The notes below the pieces were generated by a model. That model was not told where the DNA came from. It did no database searches and saw only the letters and a program-made list of their open reading frames with translations. Positions 12,853-24,318 of a stretch of DNA of 64,000 nucleotides are shown in pieces. Within the stretch, counting starts at the first letter, position 1, and the number at the start of each line of letters is the position of its first letter. Origin of the DNA: Pristionchus mayeri (lineage: Eukaryota > Nematoda > Chromadorea > Rhabditida > Neodiplogasteridae); contig BTRK01000004.1 in assembly GCA_036245805.1 (NCBI GenBank), positions 46,688,690 to 46,752,689 on the forward strand. Direction: 5' to 3'. A program made the position numbers and the translations under genes.

Positions 12853-13893
12853 AGTGTGTGTGTGATACTGATCAGTGTTGATGGTTAGCTTCCGTGTGAA
12901 GTGGGATTGGCATAGATGAGAGATAATGGAAAATGGTCAGAGTCCCCGCGGAATGGGCTTAAATATAGTCCGATAGGTCAGACCGAAGGACAACAGGGTG
13001 ATTTTGGCATAGTTTGCAGGGCATTTTTGCGATTGCGAAACTCATAGAAGGTATATCTTCTTAAATTTGCTCTTAATTATGCGGTTCGCCTGAAAAAGTA
13101 AATTCGAAATGTGGGTAATAATATCTTCACTTCGTTCACTCTCTAAGAGATATTGGATGCCAACATTTGAATTTTCAATTAACAATTTGGGGGAGGAATT
13201 GACACATATTGAAAAGTATACCCATGGCGCAAGTTTTTAATGTATCCTGCATGCCTGACCATAGTGAGTGCCAAATGACGCACGCAAAAGAGCCACTAGG
13301 GAGGTTGATCTCAGTCCGATGGCGACGTGCTGGATGATAATCAAGAAATAATCCTACTGTAGAATGTTTGTAGTAGGTTCCAAAAGTGTCAAAAATGAAC
13401 TTGCGAAAGTTAATAGAATTATTTGGTTATCATCTAGTAGGTTATCATCCGACGATGATCATCCGACCTAGCGCCTCGAAAAGCGAACAATCTACCGCAA
13501 GAAGCGCGGAACATCAAGTGTCTTGTTTTGGATCTGAGCAAACAGTGATTAGAAACGGGGAAGCGCAGTGTTTCCGGAGGAGAATGGAAGCATTTGTAGC
13601 GTAGAGAAGGGGCGAACACATTTTCAGCACAATTATTCATCTAGGGGAAGTGCGAGATTGTGATCACAATCGTAATAAAATAGTCCCTTCTTATATGCGT
13701 CTTGTTCTATCCGATTACTCTATTTTGTCAGAAATATGTAGATCAGAAGTGCAAGCGGTCATTTCACATCACAATACAGCCCAATTTGGTGTCTGGCACA
13801 TTATTTTTGCACTTCCCTTTACCATTATTGGAACCACTTGACAATAGGTTGTATACATTGTATCGAAAATTTCATTAAGGCCGATTTACATAT
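12850..13893. other. No gene recognised
   Basis: Intergenic-looking sequence between the GA tract and the foldback at 13894. Short plus-strand frames at 13386-13604 and 13650-13841 have no recognisable domain. The 3' exons of the minus-strand F-box gene at 15156-19526 could lie here, but I could not join any reading frame to it. Confidence 0.35.
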
Positions 13894-14900
13894 CAGGACT
13901 CTCACGAGAGAATTGGGACATTCTTGGTACAATCTAAAAAATCGTTTTTTGGGATATTAACACTTCTGGGGGTAATCTATCGTCCAGAATCCGAATCCGG
14001 GTCGATCGGCTGCCTATCTAGATCCGCGGCTGCTGCAGCTGGTTGCAAAGATTTGAGAGTCTCGCTTTGACGCCTTGGAAAAGGTTTCAAATCACTCCGA
14101 TTTTGCTCAAAATTGACCAGTAGGCATAGCTTATGATTCTTTCTGACTTCCCTGATCGATTTTTGGTAGATCAAAACATGACCTCTGGGCCGTTTTTGCT
14201 CCATAACTTTAACAGTTCGGAACACAAACAAACCAAAGTTTTGCATCTTATAGAGCTTTAAATTCTTCATCTACTGGATTTTTTGTGGATTTTTACCATG
14301 GGGTCTATCATGTTTCCCATACGAAAAACAACGAAAATTTGTGGGGTGTGACAGTCAGCTCATACTGAAAATCGCATAAGTGTTTACGATTCGAACTCAA
14401 TGGTTGAAGGTTCGATCCCCCATCGCGGAAAACATGTTTTGCCTGCATATTTACTCCATTTATATCATTTGCGACGATTTTTATACTTTGGTTCGTGTAT
14501 CTCTTTCTACCGTATACAGTAGATGCAGAATTGAAAGCCCTATAAGATGCAAAACTTTGGTTTGTTTGTGTTCCGAACTGTTAAAGTTATGGAGGAAAAA
14601 CTGCCCAGAGGTCATGTTTTGATCTACCAAAAAATCGATCAGGGAAGTCAGAAAGAATTATAAGCTATGCATACTGGTCAATTTTGAGCAAAATCGGAGT
14701 GATTTGAAACCTTTTCCAAGGCGTCAAAGCGAGACTCTCAAATCTTTGCAACCAGCTGCAGCAGCCGCGGATCGAGATAGGCAGCCGATCGACCCGGATT
14801 CGGATTCTGGACGATAGATTACCCCCAGAGCTACCAAAACCTCAAAATTGATTGTACCAAGATATGGGCGTTTTGTCCTGAATCTCTGGTGAGAGGCCTG
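13894..14900. mobile_element. Foldback element FB1 (1.0 kb)
   Basis: Inverted-repeat element with arms of about 370 bp (13894 to about 14265 and about 14530 to 14900) and a spacer of about 265 bp. The arms pair closely; for example CGTCCAGAATCCGAATCC near 13981 has its complement near 14800. Termini are CAGGACTCTCAC and GTGAGAGGCCTG. It is flanked by ATAT on both sides (13890-13893, 14901-14904), a probable 4-bp target duplication. The spacer carries GGTTCGATCCCCC near 14409, a Pol III B-box-like string, with no clear A box. No transposase frame. Confidence 0.85.
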
Positions 14901-15155
14901 ATATTCGAAAACATGCGACTAAAAATAACACGTTTAGGAATCGAAGTGTAACGCGAATTGAAGCATCACGATTGTGAAACATCAATGGAATAATGCTTTA
15001 CATATGTTCTACAACTGCAACCGTTATTCATCTATTGTCATAGCCTCAATTTCGCGAAAATGCAGCTCCACTTTATAACGATAGTTCCCGATAACTGCAA
15101 ATAATTGACGAATTGAATACAAACATTAATGCTATTCTACGCCATGAACACGCAC

Positions 15156-18100
15156 CTTTCATTTGACAAAATTTGCTGTTCTTAAGAATAAGCTCTTCAT
15201 AAATAATACTCTTGAATATGCATTCGTGCCTTTTCGATGCAACAACCTGCAATTGTAATTTAGCATATCCCTAACAATCATCATTATCTTATAAATTTCA
15301 AAAGATTTTTTACTGGCATGAATTGTGGCACAATGCAGGCCGTCAAACCACATGAAATATCTCAAAATAACACTAAATAATAATTGCTCACTTCAGCAAA
15401 GCCAGCGAGCTCTTTAGAAGACATTACAGCATATTGCACATCCAAGTACGTGACACCTCTCTTGAACATTTCCAGGAAAAAATCAGCCCATTTGGTTCTC
15501 GATCGCACCATAGAAACGCCCATCCAATTGTTACTATGTTCTATTGTGATCGATTTAATTGAGCAAGCAATCTTCATTAGAAATCTTTCTGAAAACAATA
15601 GCAATTACTGTTTGCTCACTACCGTTAGTCTAATTTAACCACCATATATGTGAATATACAATAGGTGATCAGTATTTTTAAAAGTACAAACCTTCAGCGT
15701 AATCGAGTAACGACTAGAATTTGTGATTCGGATGAGACAGTATGAAACTACGATTATCCTAACTAACAATTCACAATTCTAGCAGTGACTTATTTTTGTC
15801 CGGAATAGCCTGTCCTTCAAATAACGGGAGAACTACATGCAATCTCGGGATAGGATAAGTCGATGAAAGGGTGACCAGCAGGTTCCTGAAAAGATCGGAT
15901 GCATTTTTGGGGCGTCAATTAGGGATGCCAAAACGGCGCGCACAATCCTCATTTCACTCGCTCGCTCGCCGATCAGACAGAGTGAGAGATCGTGGAAACG
16001 AGGAGAGCGCGCGCCGTTTTGGCATCACTAGTGTCAATTAGGGATGGCTTAGCAAGAACAGGTGTCTTTGTTCTACGAACTCATCTTGTTTCTTCCAACC
16101 AGAAGGTGGGCAACTCCCCACCCCCTGGTCAGGGCACTGATTAGCCTAAACTCCGACCACTCTAACTGATTAACCGGTGGCTAGCTGTGTTTGACCAGTG
16201 GTTAACCAGTTGGAGTGGGCGGAGTTTAGGCTAACCACTGGTTATGCAGTGTCCAGTGGGTGGGGAGTTGCCCATCTACCGGCTGGAATAAACTAGTGAT
16301 GCTAAAACGGCGCGCGCTCTCCTCACTTCACACGCTCTCTCGCCGGTCAGACATAGCGAGAGAGCATGTAAAACGAGGAGAGCTCGCTCCGTTTTGGCAC
16401 CACTAGAAGAAACCAGAGTCGCTCGCCAGTCCGATCGGTGAGACAACAGAATGAGCCATTTCTTCCATTTTTTGAGACGCCATCCCGTGATATATTTAAC
16501 AACAACTCACTCTAATGGTGCGATCTCTACATAACGAGCGACTTCAAGAGCGTTAATACTCTGAAAATTCTCCAGAAATATGCTCATTAAATTGAAGAAG
16601 CTGGGGGTGGATTCGTCAACTCTTTTGAAAGTGACACATTTCACGTGAGACCGTAGACATTTCCCGAATCTTATAATATCCTTATTTTTGTTCATATCAT
16701 CCTTCTCGAACGGAATTTTCATTTTAATTATGGAGTGATGATTCTGCGAATGTGTGTAACACACGTATCACGAGTCAGTGGATGAAAAGCGACTACCCCG
16801 GGAACATTTTTTAAAAAAGTTGTGCTTGATTTGACTCATATTATAGTGGTAGAATACTCTAGGCATAATATTTCGAAAAATTTGGGTCATTGGTCCCAGA
16901 GCCGTCAATTAGGAATTCTCCGGTTTTGCACCCGGCTACGCTGTATTTCAGCTCCCAGATGAGCTAGAAGGCTGGCATTGGGCTCAAAATTCGCAGAAAA
17001 TTATTTCCAGAAACTTTTACGTTGACAACTTTCTTGCTTGACCATTATTGACGATGTTATCTGCGAAAAACCAGATTCTAGATCAATTAAATAATGTTTT
17101 CACCTCAAAGATGAGAGATACTACAGATTTTTATTGTTGAATATAGTAGTAGAAGTCAATATGTATAGATTAAAATTAGGAAAGAAGCAATCATCCTACC
17201 CCCTTTTGATGAAAATTTTGGTCAAATGTGAGATATTGCTGAATCTCAACGTTATTTTCGATAAATTGACTTACACACCGAATCTAAAATAAAGCAATTT
17301 GTAATTCCAGACATCATTCATCCATGTAAATTAGATGGCAGTGAAAGAGTGTGAAATCAGCGTGTTCGAAAAAATCGGTTTTCGAAACCTCGATTTTTCT
17401 CAAGTTTGAGCATTTTATTCTTTCTAAATAGAAGAACACGCCAATCATCTCCCTATAGAAATTAAACTATTTACCGGTATGTGTAAGATAATCGAGGAAT
17501 GGTAGGTTCCTATGCTTTCCAAAGTCGAAATTTCGGGGCTCAGAAACGCAAGATTGATATAATAAAATATTGTTAAATTCGATTTTGTCAAGATTCGTGC
17601 GCACATATGGTAGATATCGTGATGGAAAATCATATTACGGTGTGTTCAAAGAAAATTGGCTTTTTAAATAAGGAATAGATCCATTTGTGGAAAATCAAAG
17701 ATTTATAAATACTTAAAATTCGAAGAAAATCAGCATGTGAAATTTTAACATTTTATGAGTGTTATTAAAACAAATATTGTTTACTATGAATTTACATGTT
17801 GAAATCCGACAACATTTTATAATTTTTTTAGTTAAAATCGAATTTAACAATATTTTATTATATCAATCTTGCGTTTCTGAGCCACGAAATTTCGACTTTG
17901 GGAAGCATAGGAACCTACCATTCCTCGATTTTCTTACACATACCGGTAAATAGTTCAATTTCTATAGGGAGATGATTGGCGTGTTCTTATATTTGGAAAG
18001 AATATAATGCTCAAACTTGAGAAAAATCGAGGTTTCGAAAACCGATTTTTTCGAACACGCTGATTCCACACTCTTTCACTGCCATCTAACTTACATCGAT

Positions 18101-19526
18101 GAATGATGTCTGGAATTACAAATTGCTTTATTTTAGATTCGGTGTGTAAGTCAATTTATCGAAAATAACGTTGAGATTCAGCAATATCTCATATTTGACC
18201 AAAATTTTCATCAAAAGGGGGTAGGATGATTGCTTCTTTCCTAATTTTAATCTATACATATTGACTTCTACTACTATATTCAACAATAAAAATCTGTAGT
18301 ATCTCTCATCTTTGAGGTGAAAACATTATTTAATTGATCTAGAATCTGGTTTTTCGCAGATAACATCGTCAATAATGGTCAAACAAGAAAGTTGTCAACA
18401 TGAAAGTTTCTGGAAATAATTTTCTGCGAATTTTGAGCCCAATGTCATCATTCTAGCTCATCTGGGAGCTGAAATACAGTGTAGCCGGGTGCAAAACCGG
18501 AGAATTCCTAATTGACGGCTCTGGGACCAATGACCCAAATTTTTCGAAATCTTATGCCTAGGGTGTTGTACCACTATAATATGAGATAAATCTAGCGCAA
18601 CTTTTTTTAAAATGTTCCCGCACACATCCACTGGCTCGTGATACGTGTGGTAAGTATATTTTCGGGAACATAAAACTAACTAAATTTACAAAAAAAGTCA
18701 TACTGTACCTCTTGAAGTGGAGTCATTGAGACCATATTTTTTTACTGTGGAGTCAAAAATGCCATCTATCAGATTAATTAGACGGACTCGTACCGAATTA
18801 TGAATATGAAATATGAGGAAGACGAACTTGTCACCATCCAACTGAAATTACATCAATTGTTCCAAACTCTTTTGCATGCACTGATCAATTGTAATCCACT
18901 ATATAAGAAATACATACGATGATATGATATTCAATATCAAGTTGATCGATTGCAAAGCAGTTCCGATGCACAGACCAGTCGTAGACCTTTGCTTTCCATT
19001 CTCTACTGACCTGGAATCGACAAACTTAAATGTCGTTCACATTCATTAATAACCAAAGTGAAATAGCTCGCGTTTGAAACGTCCGTATTTCGGCCATGGT
19101 TTCTTCATAATATACATTCTTCGCACATAATAATGCTTACATGGTATCGTCTATCTTAATTTAGTTGTACGAAATATCAAGGTTATATTGTAGATTACGT
19201 ACAGGGATTACTTAGCGAAACATGACTCTTTTCCTTTTGCGTACCGTTTGGCCGACTCGTCAGCGAGAGGGAAAGCATAATGAACAAATAATGTAATCCA
19301 ACGATAAACGATGATCAGGATAATGCAACATAGTGCTACTCACCAATTTTAGCTTTTCCATTGGTTCAGCAACCTCGTCCAGTATCATCCATTGGAGTTC
19401 TTTTGGCAGTTGGCTGAAGTCGGATGAATTTTCGTCCCTGATAGTATCGCTTCTGATGATTCCATCGTCTTGTTTTCTTCTTTTTGCACCATTTGATGAT
19501 GACCGGGTAGTCCTTTTAGAAGCCAT
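15156..19526 (-). CDS. F-box protein, 3' end unresolved
   Basis: Minus-strand gene. The first exon (19526-19344) starts MASKRTTRSSSNGAKRRK, a basic low-complexity leader, and then the F-box core FSQLPKELQWMILDEV ending KLKL at a GTGAGT donor. Further exons: 19010-18918 (VSREWKAKVYDWSVH), 18841-18719 (DGDKFVFLIFHIHNSVRV), 16743-16511 (KCVTFKRVDESTPSF), 15588-15392 (RTKWADFFLEMFKRG) and, less surely, 15246-15156. F-box proteins recruit substrates to SCF ubiquitin ligases through Skp1; here the substrate is unknown. The intron between 18719 and 16743 holds the 1.9-kb foldback FB2, and the next intron downstream holds a cluster of hAT-like MITEs. I found no stop codon, so the 3' end is open or lost near FB1. 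Confidence 0.75.
15920..16030. mobile_element. MITE family C copy 1 (hAT-like)
   Basis: Hairpin of 111 bp with termini TAGGGATGCCAAAACGGCG and CGTTTTGGCATCACTA. It is flanked by GCGTCAAT and GTGTCAAT (8 bp, one mismatch). The interior has paired CTCTC/GAGAG blocks and resembles family D. Confidence 0.85.
16066..16300. mobile_element. Inverted-repeat element E
   Basis: GGTGGGCAACTCCCCACC near 16106 has its near-complement near 16257 (GGTGGGGAGTTGCCCATC), and AGCCTAAACTCCG pairs with CGGAGTTTAGGCT. The arms extend outward through CTTGTTTCTTCCAACC, whose partner is cut by the family C MITE at 16294. Termini and target duplication not resolved. Confidence 0.65.
16294..16405. mobile_element. MITE family C copy 2 (hAT-like)
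   Basis: Hairpin starting TAGTGATGCTAAAACGGCG and ending CGTTTTGGCACCACTA. It is flanked by GAATAAAC and GAAGAAAC (8 bp, one mismatch), and it lies in the right arm of element E. Confidence 0.85.
16760..18649. mobile_element. Foldback element FB2 (1.9 kb)
   Basis: Two inverted arms of roughly 880 bp meet near 17700. Termini are CACACGTATCACGAG and CTCGTGATACGTGTG. GTAA lies on both sides (16756-16759 and 18650-18653), a 4-bp target duplication. Arm similarity is high throughout. No long reading frame is present. The element occupies an intron of the minus-strand F-box gene, with its edge about 14 bases from the 3' splice site used by the exon at 16743. Confidence 0.9.
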
Positions 19527-20317
19527 ATCCTAAAATATGCGTGTTTGTCTTGAATGGATTTGGGCGCATTGATGGAGTGGAAAACACGCAATTTTAAAAT
19601 ATGCATTGAAAACCAACACGTGTGTATTTTTGTTAAGAACACAATACAAACGTCGAATGAAAGCAATTTAAAAATTTGATGCCGACGAGAAACAAACAAT
19701 TGCGAGTAAAACGAATTAAAATTAAATACACCGAGAAAATACACCTAACATCGCGGAGATATAAACTAAGTTGAAACTATAGCGGCTGGTGCCTATTTGC
19801 GCATTTATTCGAAATTACAAATAAATCTAGAGTCTTTTATGTTTTATTACTATTATATCCAAGTATAAAGTGAGAGAGAGAGAGAACTTATTACACATAC
19901 GAAGGAGGTTATTAAACCAATGTGAGTAAAATTAAATAACTGATTTTGCAGCGTATGGAATAGACAAACTGGACAATAAAAAATACTGATAAAGAAAAAA
20001 ATAATAATTTTATTCAAATACGCACTTTCGAAAGACGCCAAACAGAGCACGCCGCACCAAATGTTTGCGCCAAAAGTCGCGTCAAATTTTAAAATCGAAT
20101 ATGCAATAATAATCTATGCCGCAGGGAATACTTGGCAAAGTTTACAACTAACTGCTGTGTCCCCTGCAATTAGAACAACATAAAAACACCTTTCTAAAGA
20201 AAAAAATAATTTGTTACTTACAGCACACATAGCCTTGAAATCGTATATCGGTCTCGAACCGGTTTGCGAAGAAAAAATTGTTCATACTAGGATTTGAATC
20301 GGCATCAATATATTTAA
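19527..20317. other. Upstream flank of F-box gene, AT-rich
   Basis: AT-rich sequence between the F-box start codon and foldback FB3. A minus-strand frame at 19385-19744 overlaps the F-box exon out of frame and looks fortuitous. A short GA run lies near 19870. The promoter of the F-box gene should lie here, but no specific element was recognised. Confidence 0.4.
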
Positions 20318-20780
20318 GAGACCCTCCACGAGAGAACGTAACAGTCCACGGATGGCCAAAAATTTGATATTTCCCATACTTTTTTTCCTGAAGTGGGGGT
20401 CCCGAGTGCTGATCGCCGGCAGCAATGACTAAGGTCTGGGGTCGATTTTGAAAAAGTTTCTTGCACCCCTCACTTTTGGGGTCGAAAAATCGACTTTCTC
20501 AAAATCATCTGTAATATAGATTTCCTGGTGTATTTTCACGTGTAGAATCCGAATTTCCATATCCGAACGCGAGAAAATGAGAAAGAAACAAGTTATCGCC
20601 AAAAAATCGAAAATTTCGATCCGAAATGGCACATAAACTGCCATAACTCGATTCCAAAAAATATGAATTTGGGTGATTGATATTTTTGGAATCTACTAGT
20701 GGTACCACACCTACTGTATTTTTTCGAGAATTTTAAAAAATGGGTATATGTCGACTTTTTCGAACCTGAACTTGGAGATT

Positions 20781-22552
20781 TCAATTCAATGCAATTCAAT
20801 TCAATTATTTATTCCGTTCATGTGGGAATATTCAAGATATCATTGTGGAATGGTGTCGAAAAACGGAGGTCCATCGATATGGTCGAATCGGGTTTGCTTG
20901 CAGCAAGGGTATAGAAGGGAAGGGGTGGGATCTCATTGATGTAGCCAATTATGGATAACGGATTTGGGAAATGATAGAGGGGGCTGTGAGGAGATGAGAG
21001 AACGGAAGGAATTATGTGGGAGAACAACAAAATCTGTGGTAAGAGAATTCCAAAAGGAAATGGATCTAGATACGAGTGTGGAATACGACTTCGGAGGGAT
21101 AAAGGGTAAGGTTATTCGAAGAGGGTGACCATTACGGAGAGGGCGGGTGAGAGGGGCAGGGATAAGAAGAGAAGAAAAGTCAAGTAAATAGCGACTGTGT
21201 AGAATGGAATGAAGGAACACAATATCGGTTACGGTTCTACGGCTTTCAAGAGTTGTTAATTCAAGAAATTGCATTCGTTCAAAATAAGGTACATGAGGAA
21301 GAACGCACCGGGAGTAAAGCCTACGAGAGAAGTCACGTTGTACTTTTTCTAGTTCCTTAGTCAATTCGACAGAATGGGATGGGTTCCAAATAACTGAACA
21401 ATATTCAAGGTTAGGAAAAACAAATGTTGTATAGGCTTTCTTGTAAATGGTGGGGCATTTACTATGAAATGACTTAAACATGAGGTTAATTTTGGAGCGG
21501 GCCTTAGCAACAATCTTTTGTATATGATAAGAGAAAGAGAGATTGGGGGAGAAATGGACACCTAAGTCTTTAACGATTACTTTTGTTACATTCTTCTCTT
21601 TTACAGTGGGCTCATTGAGGAGAACCCCATTAATAAAGTACGATCCACGGGGATTATGCAAGCCGAAATGTACAATATGACATTTGGTCTCAGAGATACC
21701 TAAATTCCATTGAGAGGACCAAGAGGAGACCGAGTCTAATGCTTTTTGAAGATCGTCAGAATATTTGGGCACTTCAGCATACAATTTGAGGTCATCTGCA
21801 TATACGGAATAGTGAATGGTCATTGGGAATTGGGAACTAATATCATTAATGAATAGAATGAAGAGGAGAGGACCTAAGCAGGATCCCTGCGGAACTCCCG
21901 ATCTCATAAGGAGAGGGGGAGAAATATATGAGTCTATAAAAACGGATTGGGTTCTGTTGGAAAGGTAGGAATGAAACCACGATACAAGGTGGTCAGAGAT
22001 GCCTAACTGGGACAATTTGAATAACAATAGCCTATGGTCTATGCTATCGAACGCTTTCTTAAAATCAATATACACAGTATCAAATGGGGAACCATTTTTA
22101 GAGATTCTAAGATAATGGGAAAAGGTTTCAGCAAGATTCGAGGAGGTGGATCTACTATTACGAAATCCTGATTGTCGTGGATCAAAGAGGTTATTTACAT
22201 CTAGAAAAGTGGTGATCTTCTCGATAAGTATTTTCTCAAAAACTTTGCATACAGAGGAAGTGAGCGAGATAGGCCGAAAGTCTGATATGGAGTTACTGGT
22301 TTTCTTTGGAATGGGTTTGACCAAAGCTTGTTTCCAAAACATAGGGACATCGCAGGTAAGAAGGGACTTATTATATATAATAGAGAGGGGAGAAAGGAGG
22401 GATAATTTGCATTTAGAAAGGACGATGCTGGGAATATTATCAGGAGTAATATTAACTTTAGGTGATAGACTACGAAATGCACATAAAATATCTAGGTGGG
22501 AAATAGTTGGGATGTCAAACGTAAGAGATGGTGTAAGGAGTGTAAGGAATTG
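20781..22552 (-). mobile_element. 5'-truncated non-LTR retrotransposon (CR1/L2-like) with open RT frame
   Basis: The minus-strand frame runs open from about 22550 to a stop at 20933. It covers the region before the fingers (PKVNITPDNIPSIVLSKC), RT motifs (DFRPISLTS; DFKKAFDSIDH; SGVPQGSCLGPLLF; catalytic YADD in YSVYADDLKLYAE) and the thumb and C-terminal part (LGVHFSPNLSF, LEYCSVIWNP). The endonuclease domain and ORF1 are missing. The 3' end carries short AATTG-type repeats near 20781-20810, as expected for target-primed insertion. It sits in the left arm of FB3. RT motifs are intact, but the truncation should make it non-autonomous. Confidence 0.9.
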
Positions 22553-22890
22553 TGAGCAAAATTGTTACAATTTTTACCAAAATTCTAGCATTTTCAAGTT
22601 TTTCCCAATTCTATGAAGTTTTCGTTAGCTTTTATTATCGATTTCGGATTCAGTGCGCTGAAATACACTATAAATACTTGTTAAATCGGAATTTTCGGAG
22701 AAAATTTTTTTCGACGTTTTTCGAAAATCCGAATGTTAATTTTTGTTGCAAAATGTCACAAAAGCTGATATTTATAGTGTATTTCAGCGCGCTAAATCCG
22801 AAATCGATAATAAAAACTAACGAAAACTTCATAGAATTGGGAAAAACTCAAAAATGCTAGAATTTTGGTAAAAATTGTAACATTTTGTGG
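22553..22890. mobile_element. Small foldback element, 0.34 kb
   Basis: Near-perfect inverted repeat. TTACAATTTTTACCAAAATT near 22563 pairs with its complement near 22862, and the arms also contain TATTATCGATTTCGGATT-like blocks. The left end abuts the broken 5' end of the LINE fragment. Confidence 0.8.
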
Positions 22891-23955
22891 TAGTGAATCA
22901 CCCATAAGATCTTAGATTGGACTGCAAAAGCTTATAGTGGTAAGAATTACTTACAATAGTAATGTTACACTGCACTGGAATAGATTTGAGGTGGATATAA
23001 TAGCGAGAGAAAATCCAATTCTCGTCAAATTATGAGCAAAATCGAATTTCGACATTTCGACATTTCGAGGTCGCCCAAGTGGCAGTATGCTTCAAATTCA
23101 TTAAAGACGTTGAGTTAACCAATATGTACAGTATACAGGTAGTTAGGGCAACGTAGGTACCGTATGTGAGAATTTGAAAATCTCAAATCTCAGAATTTTG
23201 CACGAAATCTCCAAGTTCAGGTTCGAAAAAGTCGACATATACCCATTTTTTAAAATTCTCGAAAAAATACAGTAGGTGTGGTACCACTAGTAGATTCCAA
23301 AAATATCAATCACCCAAATTCATATTTTTTGGAATCGAGTTATGGCAGTTTATGTGCCATTTCGGATCGAAATTTTCGATTTTTTGGCGATAACTTGTTT
23401 CTTTCTCATTTTCTCGCGTTCGGATATGGAAATTCGGATTCTACACGTGAAAATACACCAGGAAATCTATATTACAGATGATTTTGAGAAAGTCGATTTT
23501 TCGACCCCAAAAGTGAGGGGTGCAAGAAACTTTTTCAAAATCGACCCCAGACCTTAGTCATTGCTGCCGGCGATCAGCACTCGGGACCCCCACTTCAGGA
23601 AAAAAAGTGTGGGAAATATCAAATTTTTGGCCATCCGTGGACCCCCACCAGCTGTTACGTTCTCTGGTGGAGAGTCTCTTAATAGACACGATTTCAGCCT
23701 TTCTTGATGCATCTTTCGAAGAATCTTCTCCAGTTCGTGATAGAAGATGGGATGATGAAAATGTGCTCCATGAGAGCCATGCAAGTCGCATCCGGTTGTC
23801 TATATCATCGAAGAAATCCACGAGAAAAAACTGATTCTCCCTCCGAGATAGATTGATTATTGCGAAACAATATAACCGTTTGTTTGTCACTGATGCTGAT
23901 TTGCCATCAGTCCTATTCTTGATTCACCAACCCGTTCAGGAGGGACGATGAGAAT

Positions 23956-24067
23956 TAGTGATGCCAAAACGGCTCGAGCTCTCCTCGTTTTACATGCTCT
24001 CTCGCTCTGTCTGACCGGCGAGAGAGCGTGTGAAACGAGGAGAGCGCGCGCAGTTTTGGCATCACTA
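23956..24067. mobile_element. MITE family C copy 3 (hAT-like)
   Basis: Hairpin with termini TAGTGATGCCAAAACGGC and GTTTTGGCATCACTA. It is flanked by ATGAGAAT and GTGAGAAT (8 bp, one mismatch). Third member of the family seen at 15920 and 16294. Confidence 0.88.
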
Positions 24068-24318
24068 GTGAGAATGTCAGATTATATTAATGCTCATGTG
24101 TGTTGCACATGACATTTGTAACTCGTTTCAAATAGAGATTGCATATCAGGCTGAGATGTCTTCTAGACACTTTTACACGCATAATGACGATAAACAAGGG
24201 AAGCTTCGTCGCCAATTTTTGAATGCATGTTTTTAGTAAACACAATTAGAAACAATTAATGTGAATTTTTATAATGCAATTAGGTGCAACGTATTTAAGG
24301 GGAATATTTCTGGCTCTA

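Larger units (their letters stand above)
20318..23678. mobile_element. Foldback element FB3 (3.4 kb) with nested insertions
   Basis: The left arm (20318-20780) and right arm (about 23200-23678) are inverted copies; the right arm has a small extra stretch near 23640. Termini are GAGACCCTCCACGAGAGAAC and complement. TTAA occurs on both sides (20314-20317, 23679-23682), either a 4-bp target duplication or part of the termini. The interior holds a truncated LINE (20781 to about 22552) and a 0.3-kb foldback (22553-22890). Confidence 0.85.

Noticed and set aside
22146..22616. 156-codon plus-strand frame over the LINE
   Set aside because: Shadow of the reverse transcriptase frame on the opposite strand.
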